The position numbers and the translations under genes were made by a program. A DNA stretch of 64,000 bases from positions 434,001 through 498,000 of the forward strand of contig NZ_CP012996.1 in the NCBI RefSeq assembly GCF_001412655.1, written 5' to 3'. Shown one piece after another: positions 26,479-36,111 of this stretch. How positions within the stretch are numbered: position 1 is the first letter of the stretch; every line of letters begins with the position of its first letter. The DNA is from Pedobacter sp. PACM 27299. Its GTDB lineage: Bacteria > Bacteroidota > Bacteroidia > Sphingobacteriales > Sphingobacteriaceae. The notes under the pieces are model-generated. The model made no database searches. It was not told the origin of the DNA and saw nothing but the letters and a program-made list of their open reading frames with translations.

Positions 26479-27477
26479 CTAGTTTTTCGTAGAAGTATGG
26501 GGAACCGGAAGTTTATAAATAAATTGATGTATTGCGTTACTGGTGGTTTTCAAATCTGTAGTCAAGTACCAGATGTTATTAATTCTCGTTCCTTTACTAT
26601 CCTTATCCAGTGGAAACCTGGCCTGTGCTATCGTTTTATTTTTAGAATTTAAAATACTTCCGGCAAAGCTGAAAAGTGTGAAATTGTTCATGCTAGTTTC
26701 CAGATTAGGGAGGACTTCTGTGGCAAAAACGGGAAAAATTTCCTTGCCCTTCATTTTCAATTGATTGAATATGGCGATGAGTACCAGACGTTGACGCTCC
26801 GTTCTTTGGGCATCACCATGGCCAACGGCACGGATCCGGGTATAGGCAACGGCCTGCTTTCCAGTCAGTAATTGTAAGCCCGCCTGCATCAATGGTATGG
26901 CTGGTACTTTATCGTAAATAGACAGCTCATTCAGGTAGTTGTTGAGGTAAGGAAGCTCTTCAGTTTTCACTGGAATCTGGACACCCCCTAAGGCATCTAC
27001 AATCTTAGCTGCGCTGTAAAAATCAACATTCATATAATCTCTGATGTCCAGATCGAAGTTTTGATTCAGGGTTTTAATAGCCAGCTGCGGACCGCCAATG
27101 GCGAAGGCGGCATTGAGCTTATTCATGCCTGAACCCTCGATATTCACATAAGTATCCCTCATGATGGACGACATTTTAATTTTCCCGCTGAGCTGATCAA
27201 TAGAAATGACCATCACTACATCTGAATTTCCAGCTTCTGCTTCGGTACGTCGGTCGACTGCAAATAGGGCGATATTAACCGAAGGGTTCTGACTGCTTTT
27301 TTGTCTGGCTATAGCTTTTGCAGAAATTCCCAATGCCGCATCAGAGCGGTTCAACTGGACTACTTTTTTTGTCGCAGGAGGAGCCATAAAGTCAACCCGA
27401 TTGGCTGTACTGTCTTGTGCTTTCAGCTGGAAAAATCCGAGGGCGACACAGAATAGAGATAAGACGATGGTTCTCAT
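26479..27477 (-). CDS. LytR-CpsA-Psr (LCP) family protein
   Basis: A 332-residue protein with an N-terminal export signal (MRTIVLSLFCVALGFFQLKAQ) and an LCP catalytic domain. Recognisable blocks are SDVVMVISIDQLSGKIKMSSIMRDTYV, shown here only as the family's first core, then KLNAAFAIGG, VDALGGVQIPV, LTGKQAVAYTRIR and the basic block DAQRTERQR. LCP enzymes move undecaprenyl-linked glycans onto acceptors; in Gram-positives this attaches teichoic acids or capsule to peptidoglycan. The signal looks cleavable rather than a membrane anchor. It is divergent from a nucleotide-sugar dehydrogenase gene, which fits a role in surface glycan attachment. Confidence 0.9.
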   Translation of the reverse strand: MRTIVLSLFCVALGFFQLKAQDSTANRVDFMAPPATKKVVQLNRSDAALGISAKAIARQKSSQNPSVNIALFAVDRRTEAEAGNSDVVMVISIDQLSGKIKMSSIMRDTYVNIEGSGMNKLNAAFAIGGPQLAIKTLNQNFDLDIRDYMNVDFYSAAKIVDALGGVQIPVKTEELPYLNNYLNELSIYDKVPAIPLMQAGLQLLTGKQAVAYTRIRAVGHGDAQRTERQRLVLIAIFNQLKMKGKEIFPVFATEVLPNLETSMNNFTLFSFAGSILNSKNKTIAQARFPLDKDSKGTRINNIWYLTTDLKTTSNAIHQFIYKLPVPHTSTKN

Positions 27478-27621
27478 TTTACTTTAATGGTCTTTATGAC
27501 CGGTGACTGATATTTCAATAACCGTACCTACTAACCATTAAAATTCTTTCTACCTTTAAAACGTTCTTAAAATTTTGGTCCAAAGAACCGGAAGCCGGAG
27601 CGATTGAAAAGGAAAATGTAT

Positions 27622-28923
27622 ATGAACAAAGCGTGTAAAATTGCAATTATAGGTTTAGGGTATGTGGGATTGCCACTCGCTATTGAATTCGCCAAGAAGT
27701 ATAGGGTACTTGGCTTCGACATTGATGAAGTCCGGATTCAAGAGCTTTCCAATGGAGAAGACCGAACCAGAGAGGCCGATTTGGAAGAATTGCAGCAAGT
27801 ACTGCAATCACAAACGCTAAATGAAGGCTTGTCACCCAGCTCCGGATTGCAGTTTTCTTACGATCCCACAGATTTGACCTCTTGTCAGATTTACATTGTT
27901 ACCGTTCCTACGCCTATCAACCGCTTTAAAGCACCAGATTTGCAACCTTTACTGAAAGCCTCCGCCATGATTGCTGCGGTGTTAAAAAAAGGTGACATTG
28001 TAATTTATGAATCCACCGTTTATCCCGGATGTACAGAAGAAGATTGTGTACCTGTGCTGGAGCAATATTCTGGACTGAAGTTCAATGAAGATTTCTTCTG
28101 TGGTTACTCTCCGGAAAGGATCAATCCCGGCGACCGCATCAATACCTTAACCAAGATAAAAAAGGTGACTTCAGGATCTACACCAGAAATAGCGGAACAA
28201 ATAGATCAGCTATATGGACAGATCATCACTGCCGGTACACATAAAGCACCAAGTATCAAAGTAGCTGAAGCGTCGAAAGCCATAGAAAATGCACAAAGGG
28301 ATGTCAACATCTCTTTTGTCAATGAGCTGGCCCTGATTTTCGACCGCATCGGGATTGACACCACAGATGTGATCGAAGCTGCAGGGACAAAATGGAACTT
28401 CCTGAAATATAAGCCAGGATTGGTAGGCGGCCATTGTATCGGGGTAGATCCCTATTATCTGGCCCATAAAGCAGAATCACTAGGTTATCATCCGCAAGTC
28501 ATCCTGTCGGGGAGAAGGGTAAACGACAACATGGGCATGTTTGTGGCCAATAAAGTAGTCAAACTGATGATCGCTAAAGGCTACCCGGTAAAAGGAGAGA
28601 AGGTGCTGATACTCGGTTTTGCATTTAAAGAGAATTGTCCGGATGTCAGAAATACAAGAGTGATCGATATTTATCAGGAATTACAGCAGTTCGGGATGGA
28701 GATTAATGTCTATGATCCATGGGCAGATCCTCAGCTGGTGAAACAGGAATATGGTTTTCATCTTGATAAAACCTTAATAGATAAAAACTATAAGGCCATT
28801 ATTGTGGCCGTTTCCCATCAGGAGTTTTTAGCTTTCGATTATGGAAAATACCAGCAGGATGGAGCGATTATTTTTGATACGAAATCATTTATTGACCGCA
28901 AATTTACTGATGCGCGACTTTAG
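27622..28923 (+). CDS. Nucleotide-sugar dehydrogenase (UDP-GlcNAc/GalNAc 6-dehydrogenase type)
   Basis: About 433 residues from ATG 27622, which is preceded by AAGGA; in-frame starts at 27616 (ATG) and 27604 (TTG) are alternatives. It has the NAD motif GLGYVGLPLA at the N-terminus, the UDPG/MGDP dehydrogenase central domain and a C-terminal UDP-binding block (GFAFKENCPDVRNTRVIDIY). The catalytic cysteine lies in GGHCIGVDPYYLAHKA. It resembles the WbpA/TviB group, which oxidises UDP-N-acetylhexosamines to uronic acids for capsule or O-antigen. It stands alone here, divergent from the LCP gene, so its product is probably used by a glycan locus elsewhere, perhaps the one at 43.6-64 kb. Confidence 0.9.
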   Translation: MNKACKIAIIGLGYVGLPLAIEFAKKYRVLGFDIDEVRIQELSNGEDRTREADLEELQQVLQSQTLNEGLSPSSGLQFSYDPTDLTSCQIYIVTVPTPINRFKAPDLQPLLKASAMIAAVLKKGDIVIYESTVYPGCTEEDCVPVLEQYSGLKFNEDFFCGYSPERINPGDRINTLTKIKKVTSGSTPEIAEQIDQLYGQIITAGTHKAPSIKVAEASKAIENAQRDVNISFVNELALIFDRIGIDTTDVIEAAGTKWNFLKYKPGLVGGHCIGVDPYYLAHKAESLGYHPQVILSGRRVNDNMGMFVANKVVKLMIAKGYPVKGEKVLILGFAFKENCPDVRNTRVIDIYQELQQFGMEINVYDPWADPQLVKQEYGFHLDKTLIDKNYKAIIVAVSHQEFLAFDYGKYQQDGAIIFDTKSFIDRKFTDARL

Positions 28924-29169
28924 TGAAAAACAAAATAACAATTCTTATATTGTGGCACGTTTTTAGTTAACTAGAATCAAAATAGATTATTCTTCAATGT
29001 TTTACCATGCGCTCCGGCCGTTTTTCCTTTCGGAAAACGTTTCTTCTAAATCATTAGTCAAGGGGTCATGCTCAGATTCCCGGAATAACGAAATCAATTT
29101 TTTATTTATTGCTTATCCTAAATATTGCTGTATTTTTATAGCTCAATTAAAATCCGTGGGGGAAAATTA

Positions 29170-29871
29170 ATGAAAAAACACTTACTCATTTTAGTCCTGT
29201 TATTATCTGGAGGAACCGCGTTTTCTCAGATGAATGCAGACTACAATTACTCGATCACCTTAAGAGGTTATGGGTCAATGCAAATGCCGAAGCTCTTTAA
29301 TGAGACTGATCCTGTTAAATATATCAATACCTATTTCTCGGGAATCACGGTGAAATTTAACGACAACCAGATCAATTACCGATTGAGTGGAAGTTACATT
29401 AAACAAGGGAAAAGCTTCCATAATAACTGTAACAATTGTGAGATTGTTTCCGGTGATGTGACCGATTATATGTTTAAAGTAGGTTTTGAAAAGAACATGA
29501 ACTTCTCCAGAGTTCAGCCCTATATAGGTGCAGACATTGGCTATAGAGCCAATAGATTTGTTGGAACTTCAACGAATGCGAATCCTTTAAAAGCACAGGT
29601 TGTTGCAGACGCAACCCTATATCCTAATAAAATGGAAACCTCGAAAAATGGATTCCTGCTGTCTCCGGTAGTAGGTATTAAGTTTCATCCGGCTCCGCAG
29701 TTTACCATATTTGTAGAAAGCAGTCTCGACTTCTTCTATTCTTATGAAAGACAAGAAGCGGTAACGGAAGATGTAAATAATACCCGCTCTTTTACCAGAA
29801 CTAATAAATCAGAATTTTTGCTGAATCCTGTTTCCGTTGGCCTAAGCTTTCATTTAGGAAGTAATAAATAG
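29170..29871 (+). CDS. Putative outer-membrane beta-barrel protein
   Basis: About 233 residues from ATG 29170, chosen because the signal peptide MKKHLLILVLLLSGGTAFSQ begins there and GGGGGAAAA precedes it. The mature part has alternating hydrophobic strands (VQPYIGADIGYRANRF, FLLSPVVGIKFHPAPQFTIF) and ends in VSVGLSFHLGSNK, with aromatic and hydrophobic alternation typical of small outer-membrane barrels. A cysteine pair, CNNC, lies in an early loop. I cannot assign a function. The gene precedes the TonB receptor by 56 bases but that gene has its own promoter-like box. Confidence 0.75.
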   Translation: MKKHLLILVLLLSGGTAFSQMNADYNYSITLRGYGSMQMPKLFNETDPVKYINTYFSGITVKFNDNQINYRLSGSYIKQGKSFHNNCNNCEIVSGDVTDYMFKVGFEKNMNFSRVQPYIGADIGYRANRFVGTSTNANPLKAQVVADATLYPNKMETSKNGFLLSPVVGIKFHPAPQFTIFVESSLDFFYSYERQEAVTEDVNNTRSFTRTNKSEFLLNPVSVGLSFHLGSNK

Positions 29872-29882
29872 AATTAATTTTA

Positions 29883-29890
29883 TACTTTTG
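29883..29890 (+). promoter_or_regulatory. Bacteroidota -7 promoter box (TAnnTTTG) for the TonB receptor operon
   Basis: TACTTTTG matches the Bacteroidota -7 consensus perfectly, 37 bases upstream of the receptor ATG at 29928. No clear -33 TTG was found at standard spacing. Confidence 0.55.
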
Positions 29891-29927
29891 CGCTTTATTT
29901 AGATTAATTTCAAATAGGGTGTTGGGG

Positions 29928-32237
29928 ATGATAAAAAGAGTTTTACTACTGAGCCTATTGGTTTTGCCAATCGGTGTTTTTGCACAAAGCGTGGTTAAAG
30001 GACAAGTGACGAACCAAAAAGGTACGCCAGTTTCCAACATAATTATAACCCTTCAGGGGAAAAATAAAACCAGTCAGACAGACCTGACTGGTTTTTATGC
30101 ATTTAATGGTTTAGACAGTGGAAAGTATAAATTAACTGCTTCCGGTGTCGGCTATCAGCCAGTCTCTAAATCTTTAGTGTTGAATGGTAATGAGGAGCAG
30201 ATCGTTAATTTTTCCATCTTAAGCGATGCCGGCGATCTGAATGAGGTGATCGTAACCGCCTCCAGAACTGCAGAAACTTTAAAAGATGTGCCCTCTTCTG
30301 TAAAGATCTTAAACTCAAAACAGATCGAGATGCAAAGAGGAATCTCTACCGATCTGAACCAGATTTTAACCTATAATATTCCCGCATTAACCTTAGGGAC
30401 CAATACCGTGGTGAACAAAGGGCAAACGCTAAGAGGTAGAAATGCCTTAGTGATGATCGATGGGATTCCACAATCCACACCGCTTAGAAATGGGGAGCGC
30501 GATTTCAGAAGTATCGATCCTTTTGTGATCGATAAGATAGAGGTGATTGAAGGTTCTACCGCCATTTATGGCAACGGTGCTGACGGCGGGATCATTAACT
30601 ATATCACCAAAAAGGCTGATACCAGTAAAAAATTCAGCTCCCTTTCGGAACTTTCTTCGACAGGTTCCTTGGTCAGTCCAAGACATTCTTTTGGCACCCG
30701 TTTCTCGCAGTTATTTACGGGAAAAGTCAACAAATTAGACTATGTGCTGAGCGGAACCTATGAGCATACTGGAGTCAATAAAGACGCGGATGGAAAAGTG
30801 GTTTCTCCTTTTCAGTCGCTAAGTGAAACCAATAGTAAGAATATTTATGCCAAATTAGGCTATAACATCAACCCGAAGAACCGCATCGAGGTGATGTATA
30901 ATTATTACCATACGCTGCAAAATAGTAGCTATGTGGATTCTGCGGGTATTTATGGTGAGCGCCCGATTACCGGAAAACCAGGTACACCCATTGGTGATAA
31001 ACAAGGTACTCCTTACAACCACAATGCCTATATTCAGTACACCAATTCCGAAATTTTTAAAGGTACTTCCCTGAATGTGAACCTATACCTGCAGGATTTC
31101 TACTCTATTTTTGAGTACTCTGATTTTTATAAGCCAGCAGGAAATTCGGCAATCGCCTCCAGGAAAAAAGGGGCAAGGTTTAATTTCAATACCCAATACC
31201 ATATCGTAGATCAGGTAAAAGGGGATGTGACTTATGGTTTAGATGTGTTGAACGACATCACCAAGCAAAACCTAACCGATGGGAGGGAGTTTGTGCCGGA
31301 GATGAACATGAAAAATTTTGCGCCTTATGCGCAGCTGCGGACTTTCCTATTCGAAAACCTCGTATTTAAAGCAGGAGCACGCTATGAAAATATCACACTC
31401 GGTGTACCTGATTATACCACCATTCCATTCGGAAATTATAAAGGTGGTGTAGCGGTTAAAGGAGCCGATTTAAGTTACCATACTTTAGTGTATAATGCAG
31501 GACTGAGATATAGTAAATGGAATTTGTTTAATCCTTTTGTGAGTTTCTCTCAAAGTTTTTCTCTGTACGACCTGGGCAGAACACTTCGCCTAAGTGCAGT
31601 GGATGATGTGAGCAAAATTGAAACAAAAGCGATCATCACCAATAATTATGAGGTAGGTTTTAGCAGCAGCTGGAAGCAACTAAATGTAACTGCTGCTTAT
31701 TATGTGAGCACTTCCGCTTTAGGCTCCAGCTTAAAAGATGTGAACGGTGTGGCTGTTCCTGAAAGGGCACCAGAACGGGTAACAGGCTTTGAAGCTACTG
31801 CAAACTATACCTTCCTGCCAAACCTTTCTATGTCTGTGGGTTATTCTCATTTGGAGGGTACAAAGGAAGTAAATGGTAAGAAATTACCCTTACCTACCAC
31901 TAGAATAGGTCCTGATAAATTTACCAGCAGTGTCAGCTATTCGCCTTTAAAAGCATGGGACCTGAGTGTGTTCTGGATCTACTCCGGTTCAAGAAAAGAA
32001 TTTTTACCGGATGCCAAAGGGAATTATGCGCTTGGTGAAGGACCAGTAAATTCATTCAATTTCTTCAACCTATATACCGCTTATCATTTTACACCTAAAG
32101 CGACGCTGAAATTGGGAATTGATAATGTGTTGAACGCAGATTATTATCCGATATTGTCGCAAGGGAAGGTGCGTACAGAATCTTATATCAAAGCGAATGG
32201 CGCACGCTATAACCTAACCATGGCTTATGCTTTTTAA
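29928..32237 (+). CDS. TonB-dependent receptor, probably siderophore or iron complex uptake
   Basis: About 769 residues from ATG 29928 (a GTG three codons upstream is less likely). Order: signal peptide (MIKRVLLLSLLVLPIGVFAQ), a carboxypeptidase-regulatory-like beta-sandwich domain (about 22-100), the plug domain (about 110-220, with EVIVTASRT as a TonB-box-like start) and a 22-strand-type barrel ending in YNLTMAYAF. The absence of a SusD partner and the overlap with a PepSY membrane protein gene point to iron-siderophore uptake rather than glycan uptake. Ligand specificity is unknown. Confidence 0.92.
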   Translation: MIKRVLLLSLLVLPIGVFAQSVVKGQVTNQKGTPVSNIIITLQGKNKTSQTDLTGFYAFNGLDSGKYKLTASGVGYQPVSKSLVLNGNEEQIVNFSILSDAGDLNEVIVTASRTAETLKDVPSSVKILNSKQIEMQRGISTDLNQILTYNIPALTLGTNTVVNKGQTLRGRNALVMIDGIPQSTPLRNGERDFRSIDPFVIDKIEVIEGSTAIYGNGADGGIINYITKKADTSKKFSSLSELSSTGSLVSPRHSFGTRFSQLFTGKVNKLDYVLSGTYEHTGVNKDADGKVVSPFQSLSETNSKNIYAKLGYNINPKNRIEVMYNYYHTLQNSSYVDSAGIYGERPITGKPGTPIGDKQGTPYNHNAYIQYTNSEIFKGTSLNVNLYLQDFYSIFEYSDFYKPAGNSAIASRKKGARFNFNTQYHIVDQVKGDVTYGLDVLNDITKQNLTDGREFVPEMNMKNFAPYAQLRTFLFENLVFKAGARYENITLGVPDYTTIPFGNYKGGVAVKGADLSYHTLVYNAGLRYSKWNLFNPFVSFSQSFSLYDLGRTLRLSAVDDVSKIETKAIITNNYEVGFSSSWKQLNVTAAYYVSTSALGSSLKDVNGVAVPERAPERVTGFEATANYTFLPNLSMSVGYSHLEGTKEVNGKKLPLPTTRIGPDKFTSSVSYSPLKAWDLSVFWIYSGSRKEFLPDAKGNYALGEGPVNSFNFFNLYTAYHFTPKATLKLGIDNVLNADYYPILSQGKVRTESYIKANGARYNLTMAYAF

Positions 32238-33384
32238 ACGTTTCGCCGCTTTTATACACCTTTGGGGAGGTTTGTTAATCGGTTCCCTGATTGTGGTGAT
32301 TTCGATCACCGGCTGTATCACCGTGTTCAGTGAGGAGTTGTTTGCTATTTTTCACAAGGAGTTGGTTTCGGTAAAATCAGCAGGTAAACCGCCTTTAAGC
32401 TTGTCAGTGCTTACAGAAAAAGCAGCTGCGGTATTGCCTGAAGGAAATAAGATCAGTAAAATCGAAATTCCAGCAGGAGAGAAAAGTTATGTGTTCATCG
32501 CACAGGAAGCGAAAAAGAAGGCGAAAGGCCTGACGTATTTTGACCAGGTCAAATATTTTAAAAAGGTATACGTAAATCCTTATACGGGTGCTGTACTCGG
32601 ACAGCTGGACATGAAGTATGAGTTTTTTAATATGGTGTTACAGCTGCACAGATATCTGCTGCTGAAGAAGGATATTGGCAGCCTGATTACCGGAATTACC
32701 GTACTGATATTTCTGCTGATGCTGATCAGCGGTGTGGTCATCTGGCTTCCTAAAAAGTTCAAAAACGTAAGTAAAAAGCTGAAAATCGACTTTAAAGGTA
32801 AGTTCAAAAAGCTGAACCATCAGCTGCATACAGTTTTAGGGATGTATGTACTGCCTGTTGCGCTGGTCATTGTTTTTACCGGACTCAGCTGGTCATTTAA
32901 ATGGTGGGAGTCTGGGATGCTGAAAGCGATGGGTGGCAACAAACGGGTGCTTCTGGCCAATGTACAGCCTACACCAGCTGCGGTACCATTACATGGCGCA
33001 GCATTAGATCAGGCTTTTTTTGCTTTGCAGCAACACGCGAGTGGGAATTATGAAATGATTGGTTTCACCATTCCTGCAGAAACAAAAAAATCTGCCTCCG
33101 GGTATATTACCATGCACGATAGCGGGGATGCCTGGCTGGGCATGAGCTATTTCTCTATCGACCACAATTCCGGAGCAATCTTTGACCAGATCATCCATAA
33201 AGATAAAGGTACGGCCATGAAATGGCGGAACTCTAACGAAGCAATTCATACCGGGAAAATATACGGCTGGCCAACGCAAGCGCTCGCGTTTTTTGCCAGC
33301 CTGATCTGTGCGACTTTGCCGGTAAGCGGGTTTTTAATCTGGCTTCGGAAAAGGAAAAAACAAAAGGTTCGGGTATCAACTTGA
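32227..33384 (+). CDS. PepSY-associated transmembrane protein (iron-regulated type)
   Basis: A 385-residue inner-membrane protein with four hydrophobic segments (about residues 10-30, 138-162, 190-215 and 340-365) and a periplasmic PepSY-type domain (KISKIEIPAGEKSYVFIA and VKYFKKVYVNPYTGAVLG). It belongs to the PiuB/PepSY-TM group often placed next to siderophore receptors, where it may reduce or release iron in the periplasm. Its start overlaps the receptor gene by 11 bases, so the two form one unit. The 3' end overlaps the convergent Rpn-like gene by 9 bases. Confidence 0.88.
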   Translation: MLFKRFAAFIHLWGGLLIGSLIVVISITGCITVFSEELFAIFHKELVSVKSAGKPPLSLSVLTEKAAAVLPEGNKISKIEIPAGEKSYVFIAQEAKKKAKGLTYFDQVKYFKKVYVNPYTGAVLGQLDMKYEFFNMVLQLHRYLLLKKDIGSLITGITVLIFLLMLISGVVIWLPKKFKNVSKKLKIDFKGKFKKLNHQLHTVLGMYVLPVALVIVFTGLSWSFKWWESGMLKAMGGNKRVLLANVQPTPAAVPLHGAALDQAFFALQQHASGNYEMIGFTIPAETKKSASGYITMHDSGDAWLGMSYFSIDHNSGAIFDQIIHKDKGTAMKWRNSNEAIHTGKIYGWPTQALAFFASLICATLPVSGFLIWLRKRKKQKVRVST

Positions 33385-34017
33385 TACTTCTTCCATAACT
33401 TCTTTTAGTATTTGTTCTAAGTCCCTTAATGGGGTAAAGATTTTTAACTGGTTTATATATTTATCAAGCGTAAGCTCTTCAGTTACGATTTCTTTAATTT
33501 CCAGGATTAGCGCTCTTATGACCTCTTTTGGATTTACAGCCGATAAATCTGCCAGCACAGCCAGCAATTTCATCTCGATCACCTCATGGTATAAAAAGAG
33601 CCTGTAATCTATCGTACTGATCGTTCTTACTTCATATTTAAACTTAAAATTTGTACTTTCAATACTGGTAGGCATGTTTAACCTTTCCTGCCCCAGATAG
33701 ATCCTATACTGACTAACCGGAAGCCTATATTTCCTTTGCAGCATAATACCATACTCTGCCATTCGATAGGCCATATTCCGATCATTACTGCGTTGATATT
33801 CGATGTGTAAAATGAAAACCTGACCATTTTCATCCTGTACCTTTTTCAGCAGATCCGGCTTTCGTTCTTTCGTATGCTGCAAATCATCAGGCAGTTCTTC
33901 GGTAATGAAGATTTTCATGCTCAGTACCTGTTCAACAATCCCTTCCAGGTTGGCCTCCATATTCTCTTTAAATATCTTATCATATTCACTTCCCTGCCTT
34001 GGGTTTTTGAACTCCAT
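33376..34017 (-). CDS. PD-(D/E)XK nuclease-family (Rpn/transposase-like) protein
   Basis: A 213-residue protein. The N-terminal part has RKPDLLKKV (likely the catalytic Asp) followed by FILHIEYQRSNDRNMAYRM (likely the ExQ motif), as in the PD-(D/E)XK Rpn/transposase-like superfamily. The C-terminal ~80 residues are helical. Family members are linked to recombination and have recently been tied to phage defence. The gene is convergent with, and overlaps by 9 bases, the PepSY gene. A second, diverged and frameshifted member lies at 40435-41281. Confidence 0.65.
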   Translation of the reverse strand: MEFKNPRQGSEYDKIFKENMEANLEGIVEQVLSMKIFITEELPDDLQHTKERKPDLLKKVQDENGQVFILHIEYQRSNDRNMAYRMAEYGIMLQRKYRLPVSQYRIYLGQERLNMPTSIESTNFKFKYEVRTISTIDYRLFLYHEVIEMKLLAVLADLSAVNPKEVIRALILEIKEIVTEELTLDKYINQLKIFTPLRDLEQILKEVMEEVSS

Positions 34018-34454
34018 ATCTTTTATAGCTTATCTATCGAATATATATATCAATAAATTAACTAAAACAATACTTTGTGGTTTAATTGTTTCTTTTAGTG
34101 ATTTTAAAATCAGGTTTTAAGTTTTGTCCTTCCTGCTTTTAAATCCGCTGCTGCGATGCGTTTCGGCTCATTTAATCTGTTATTATGATTTTATTTCAGT
34201 TTTATCAAGCCTAACTACTGCATTTTAATCCTAAATAACCAACGCTCTGCTCAAAATTATTTTACCAGTAATTAATATAACGAGCAGGGGATGTGATGCG
34301 GAACTAGTTGTCTCGTATTTGCGAATTTTTGAATCGATTTTCAGACAGATGTAACGTATTTCTATAGACAGATATTTTTATTAGGAATTTGATAATTATA
34401 AACGATTATTTGTATTGGCAATAATTTATTTATTAAGTTACTTAAATCATCATT
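34018..34454. other. Gene-free AT-rich region at the left edge of the DUF6266 island
   Basis: No supportable gene, repeat or terminator. It should hold divergent promoters for the Rpn-like gene (minus) and the MocR-like gene (plus), but no TAnnTTTG box was found close to either start. Confidence 0.5.
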
Positions 34455-35969
34455 ATGATAAAGCATAATTTTCAAGACAGCTGGTCCATGAGTTTGAAGT
34501 CAGGTCTTAATCCAATTAAGGAAATCAGTTACGAACAGTTGATTGACCTGATTGCACAGGAGTATGGCAGAGAAAACTATCCAGATGATTTCATGATGCC
34601 TTCTGTGAGAAAACTGTCCATGTTTCTAGGCGTGAAACGGCATTTTGTGGAGCGTGCATATCGCCATTGGGTTAAAAGAGAGGAGATTCTTTATACTCAG
34701 AATCGGGTGGGTACATTTATGTTTGAACCTTCGATCAGTCTTCCTGTTGCCGATGTGGCTCGCCTCGCAGGATTTTCCTTCAACAAGAAATTAACTGGTT
34801 ACTCAAAAACTATTGAACCTCAACCGATGAACATCCTCAGTCTGGGCAGCGCTTATCCTGTACAACTGGTAAATGTGATGGATTTAAGAGGGAACAGCAG
34901 GTCTGGAAATTCCAATGCTGCTGCACTGAATTCTGGGGATTGGGTTGCTAAAGATGCTTTAAGGGTGCTCAGAAGTAAAAAACTGATCAACAATCAATGG
35001 CAGTTTTGCATGATCCCAGATGGCAAGGCCGTGTATAAAGTGTTGAAAACGATGACTAGTCCGGGGGATGTGCTGGTCATCAACTCCAGAAACGATGCCG
35101 CATTGCTGGAAACGGCCGGAAAACTTCGGCTAAAGGTTGATTTCAGCGGTGCGGATGAACAGGGAATGTCGGTAGGAAAGCTGGAAGAAATTTGTATGCA
35201 GAAAATGGTAAAAGTGGTATTTGTACGTTTGGAAGCCGGTTTTCCTGTCCCACTCCGCATGGAGGAAAAACGATGGAATCAACTGATGCATTTATCGGAG
35301 CGATTTGGGTTTTGCCTCATCGTGCTGGATGACGACTATGAATTTCGCGACAAAGAAACTGCCGGACCAGGGCTTTCCTTAAGCGGCGGAAACTTGATTT
35401 ATATTGCGCCATACAGCAAAGTTTATCCTATTCTTCATAAAACCAATATGGTTGCCGGACCTGAAAATTTCATTGCCGAACTTAAAGAACAGATAAAGAA
35501 GATCATTATTCGCTGGAACCACTCGACTGAAAAAGCATTAATGGCCGCCTTGTCTGCCTCCGAATTGAAAACCCAGTTGGAAAAAAGTAATCAATCTTGT
35601 CGAAAAGCTGCATTTATCCTGAAGGTAATGTTCGACAATTACCTCTCCGAATATGCCTCGCTGATCTTGCCAGGTGCAGGAACCTATGGCTTTATAAAGT
35701 TTAAAAAGCCGCTTATAGAATTGCGGGCCTCTAAATTCCTCCGTCACTCTTTATACCAGGAGCAGGAAAATTTCTCCTTTAATCCAAATGAACCGATCGA
35801 TGGTTTCCGAATTAGTCTCTTTATCGGCGACTGGGTTTCCCTTGAAAATTCTATGAAAATGATTTCAGGAATATTGGGGAGAAAAAAGCGAGGAATTGGT
35901 CAGGTTGTGGTCGGGAAGTGTTCGGAAAGAGAAGGGCCTTATAATAGAGAGCGGGAGGGGTTCCGATAG
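34455..35969 (+). CDS. MocR-like regulator: GntR-type HTH fused to an aminotransferase-like domain
   Basis: A 504-residue protein. Residues ~20-90 form a GntR winged helix (MPSVRKLSMFLGVKRHFVERAYRHWVK). The rest resembles a type-I PLP aminotransferase (MocR layout), with VLDDDYEFRD and a retained lysine in APYSKVYPIL at the PLP site. The usual Arg-rich block after that lysine (LRLGY) is replaced by LHKTNMVAG, so PLP chemistry or ligand contacts may be altered. MocR proteins regulate genes in response to amino acids or PLP. It is immediately upstream of the DUF6266 gene set in the same direction and may control it. Confidence 0.8.
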   Translation: MIKHNFQDSWSMSLKSGLNPIKEISYEQLIDLIAQEYGRENYPDDFMMPSVRKLSMFLGVKRHFVERAYRHWVKREEILYTQNRVGTFMFEPSISLPVADVARLAGFSFNKKLTGYSKTIEPQPMNILSLGSAYPVQLVNVMDLRGNSRSGNSNAAALNSGDWVAKDALRVLRSKKLINNQWQFCMIPDGKAVYKVLKTMTSPGDVLVINSRNDAALLETAGKLRLKVDFSGADEQGMSVGKLEEICMQKMVKVVFVRLEAGFPVPLRMEEKRWNQLMHLSERFGFCLIVLDDDYEFRDKETAGPGLSLSGGNLIYIAPYSKVYPILHKTNMVAGPENFIAELKEQIKKIIIRWNHSTEKALMAALSASELKTQLEKSNQSCRKAAFILKVMFDNYLSEYASLILPGAGTYGFIKFKKPLIELRASKFLRHSLYQEQENFSFNPNEPIDGFRISLFIGDWVSLENSMKMISGILGRKKRGIGQVVVGKCSEREGPYNREREGFR

Positions 35970-35977
35970 GGGTCGCT

Positions 35978-35985
35978 TAGGTTTG
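35978..35985 (+). promoter_or_regulatory. Possible -7 box (TAnnTTTG) upstream of the DUF6266 gene set
   Basis: TAGGTTTG matches the Bacteroidota -7 consensus, 126 bases upstream of the first DUF6266-type gene. Such 6-of-8 fixed matches occur often by chance, so this is tentative. Confidence 0.3.
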
Positions 35986-36111
35986 AAATAGTCCTTGCTA
36001 TTTATACCCCTACCGAACTCCTTCCTCCGGCTAAAAGCAAGCAGGTTTCTTCCCGACGAGTTGTAATCCCTTATACAATGCAAATTATTTATAAACAATT
36101 AATATACAATT

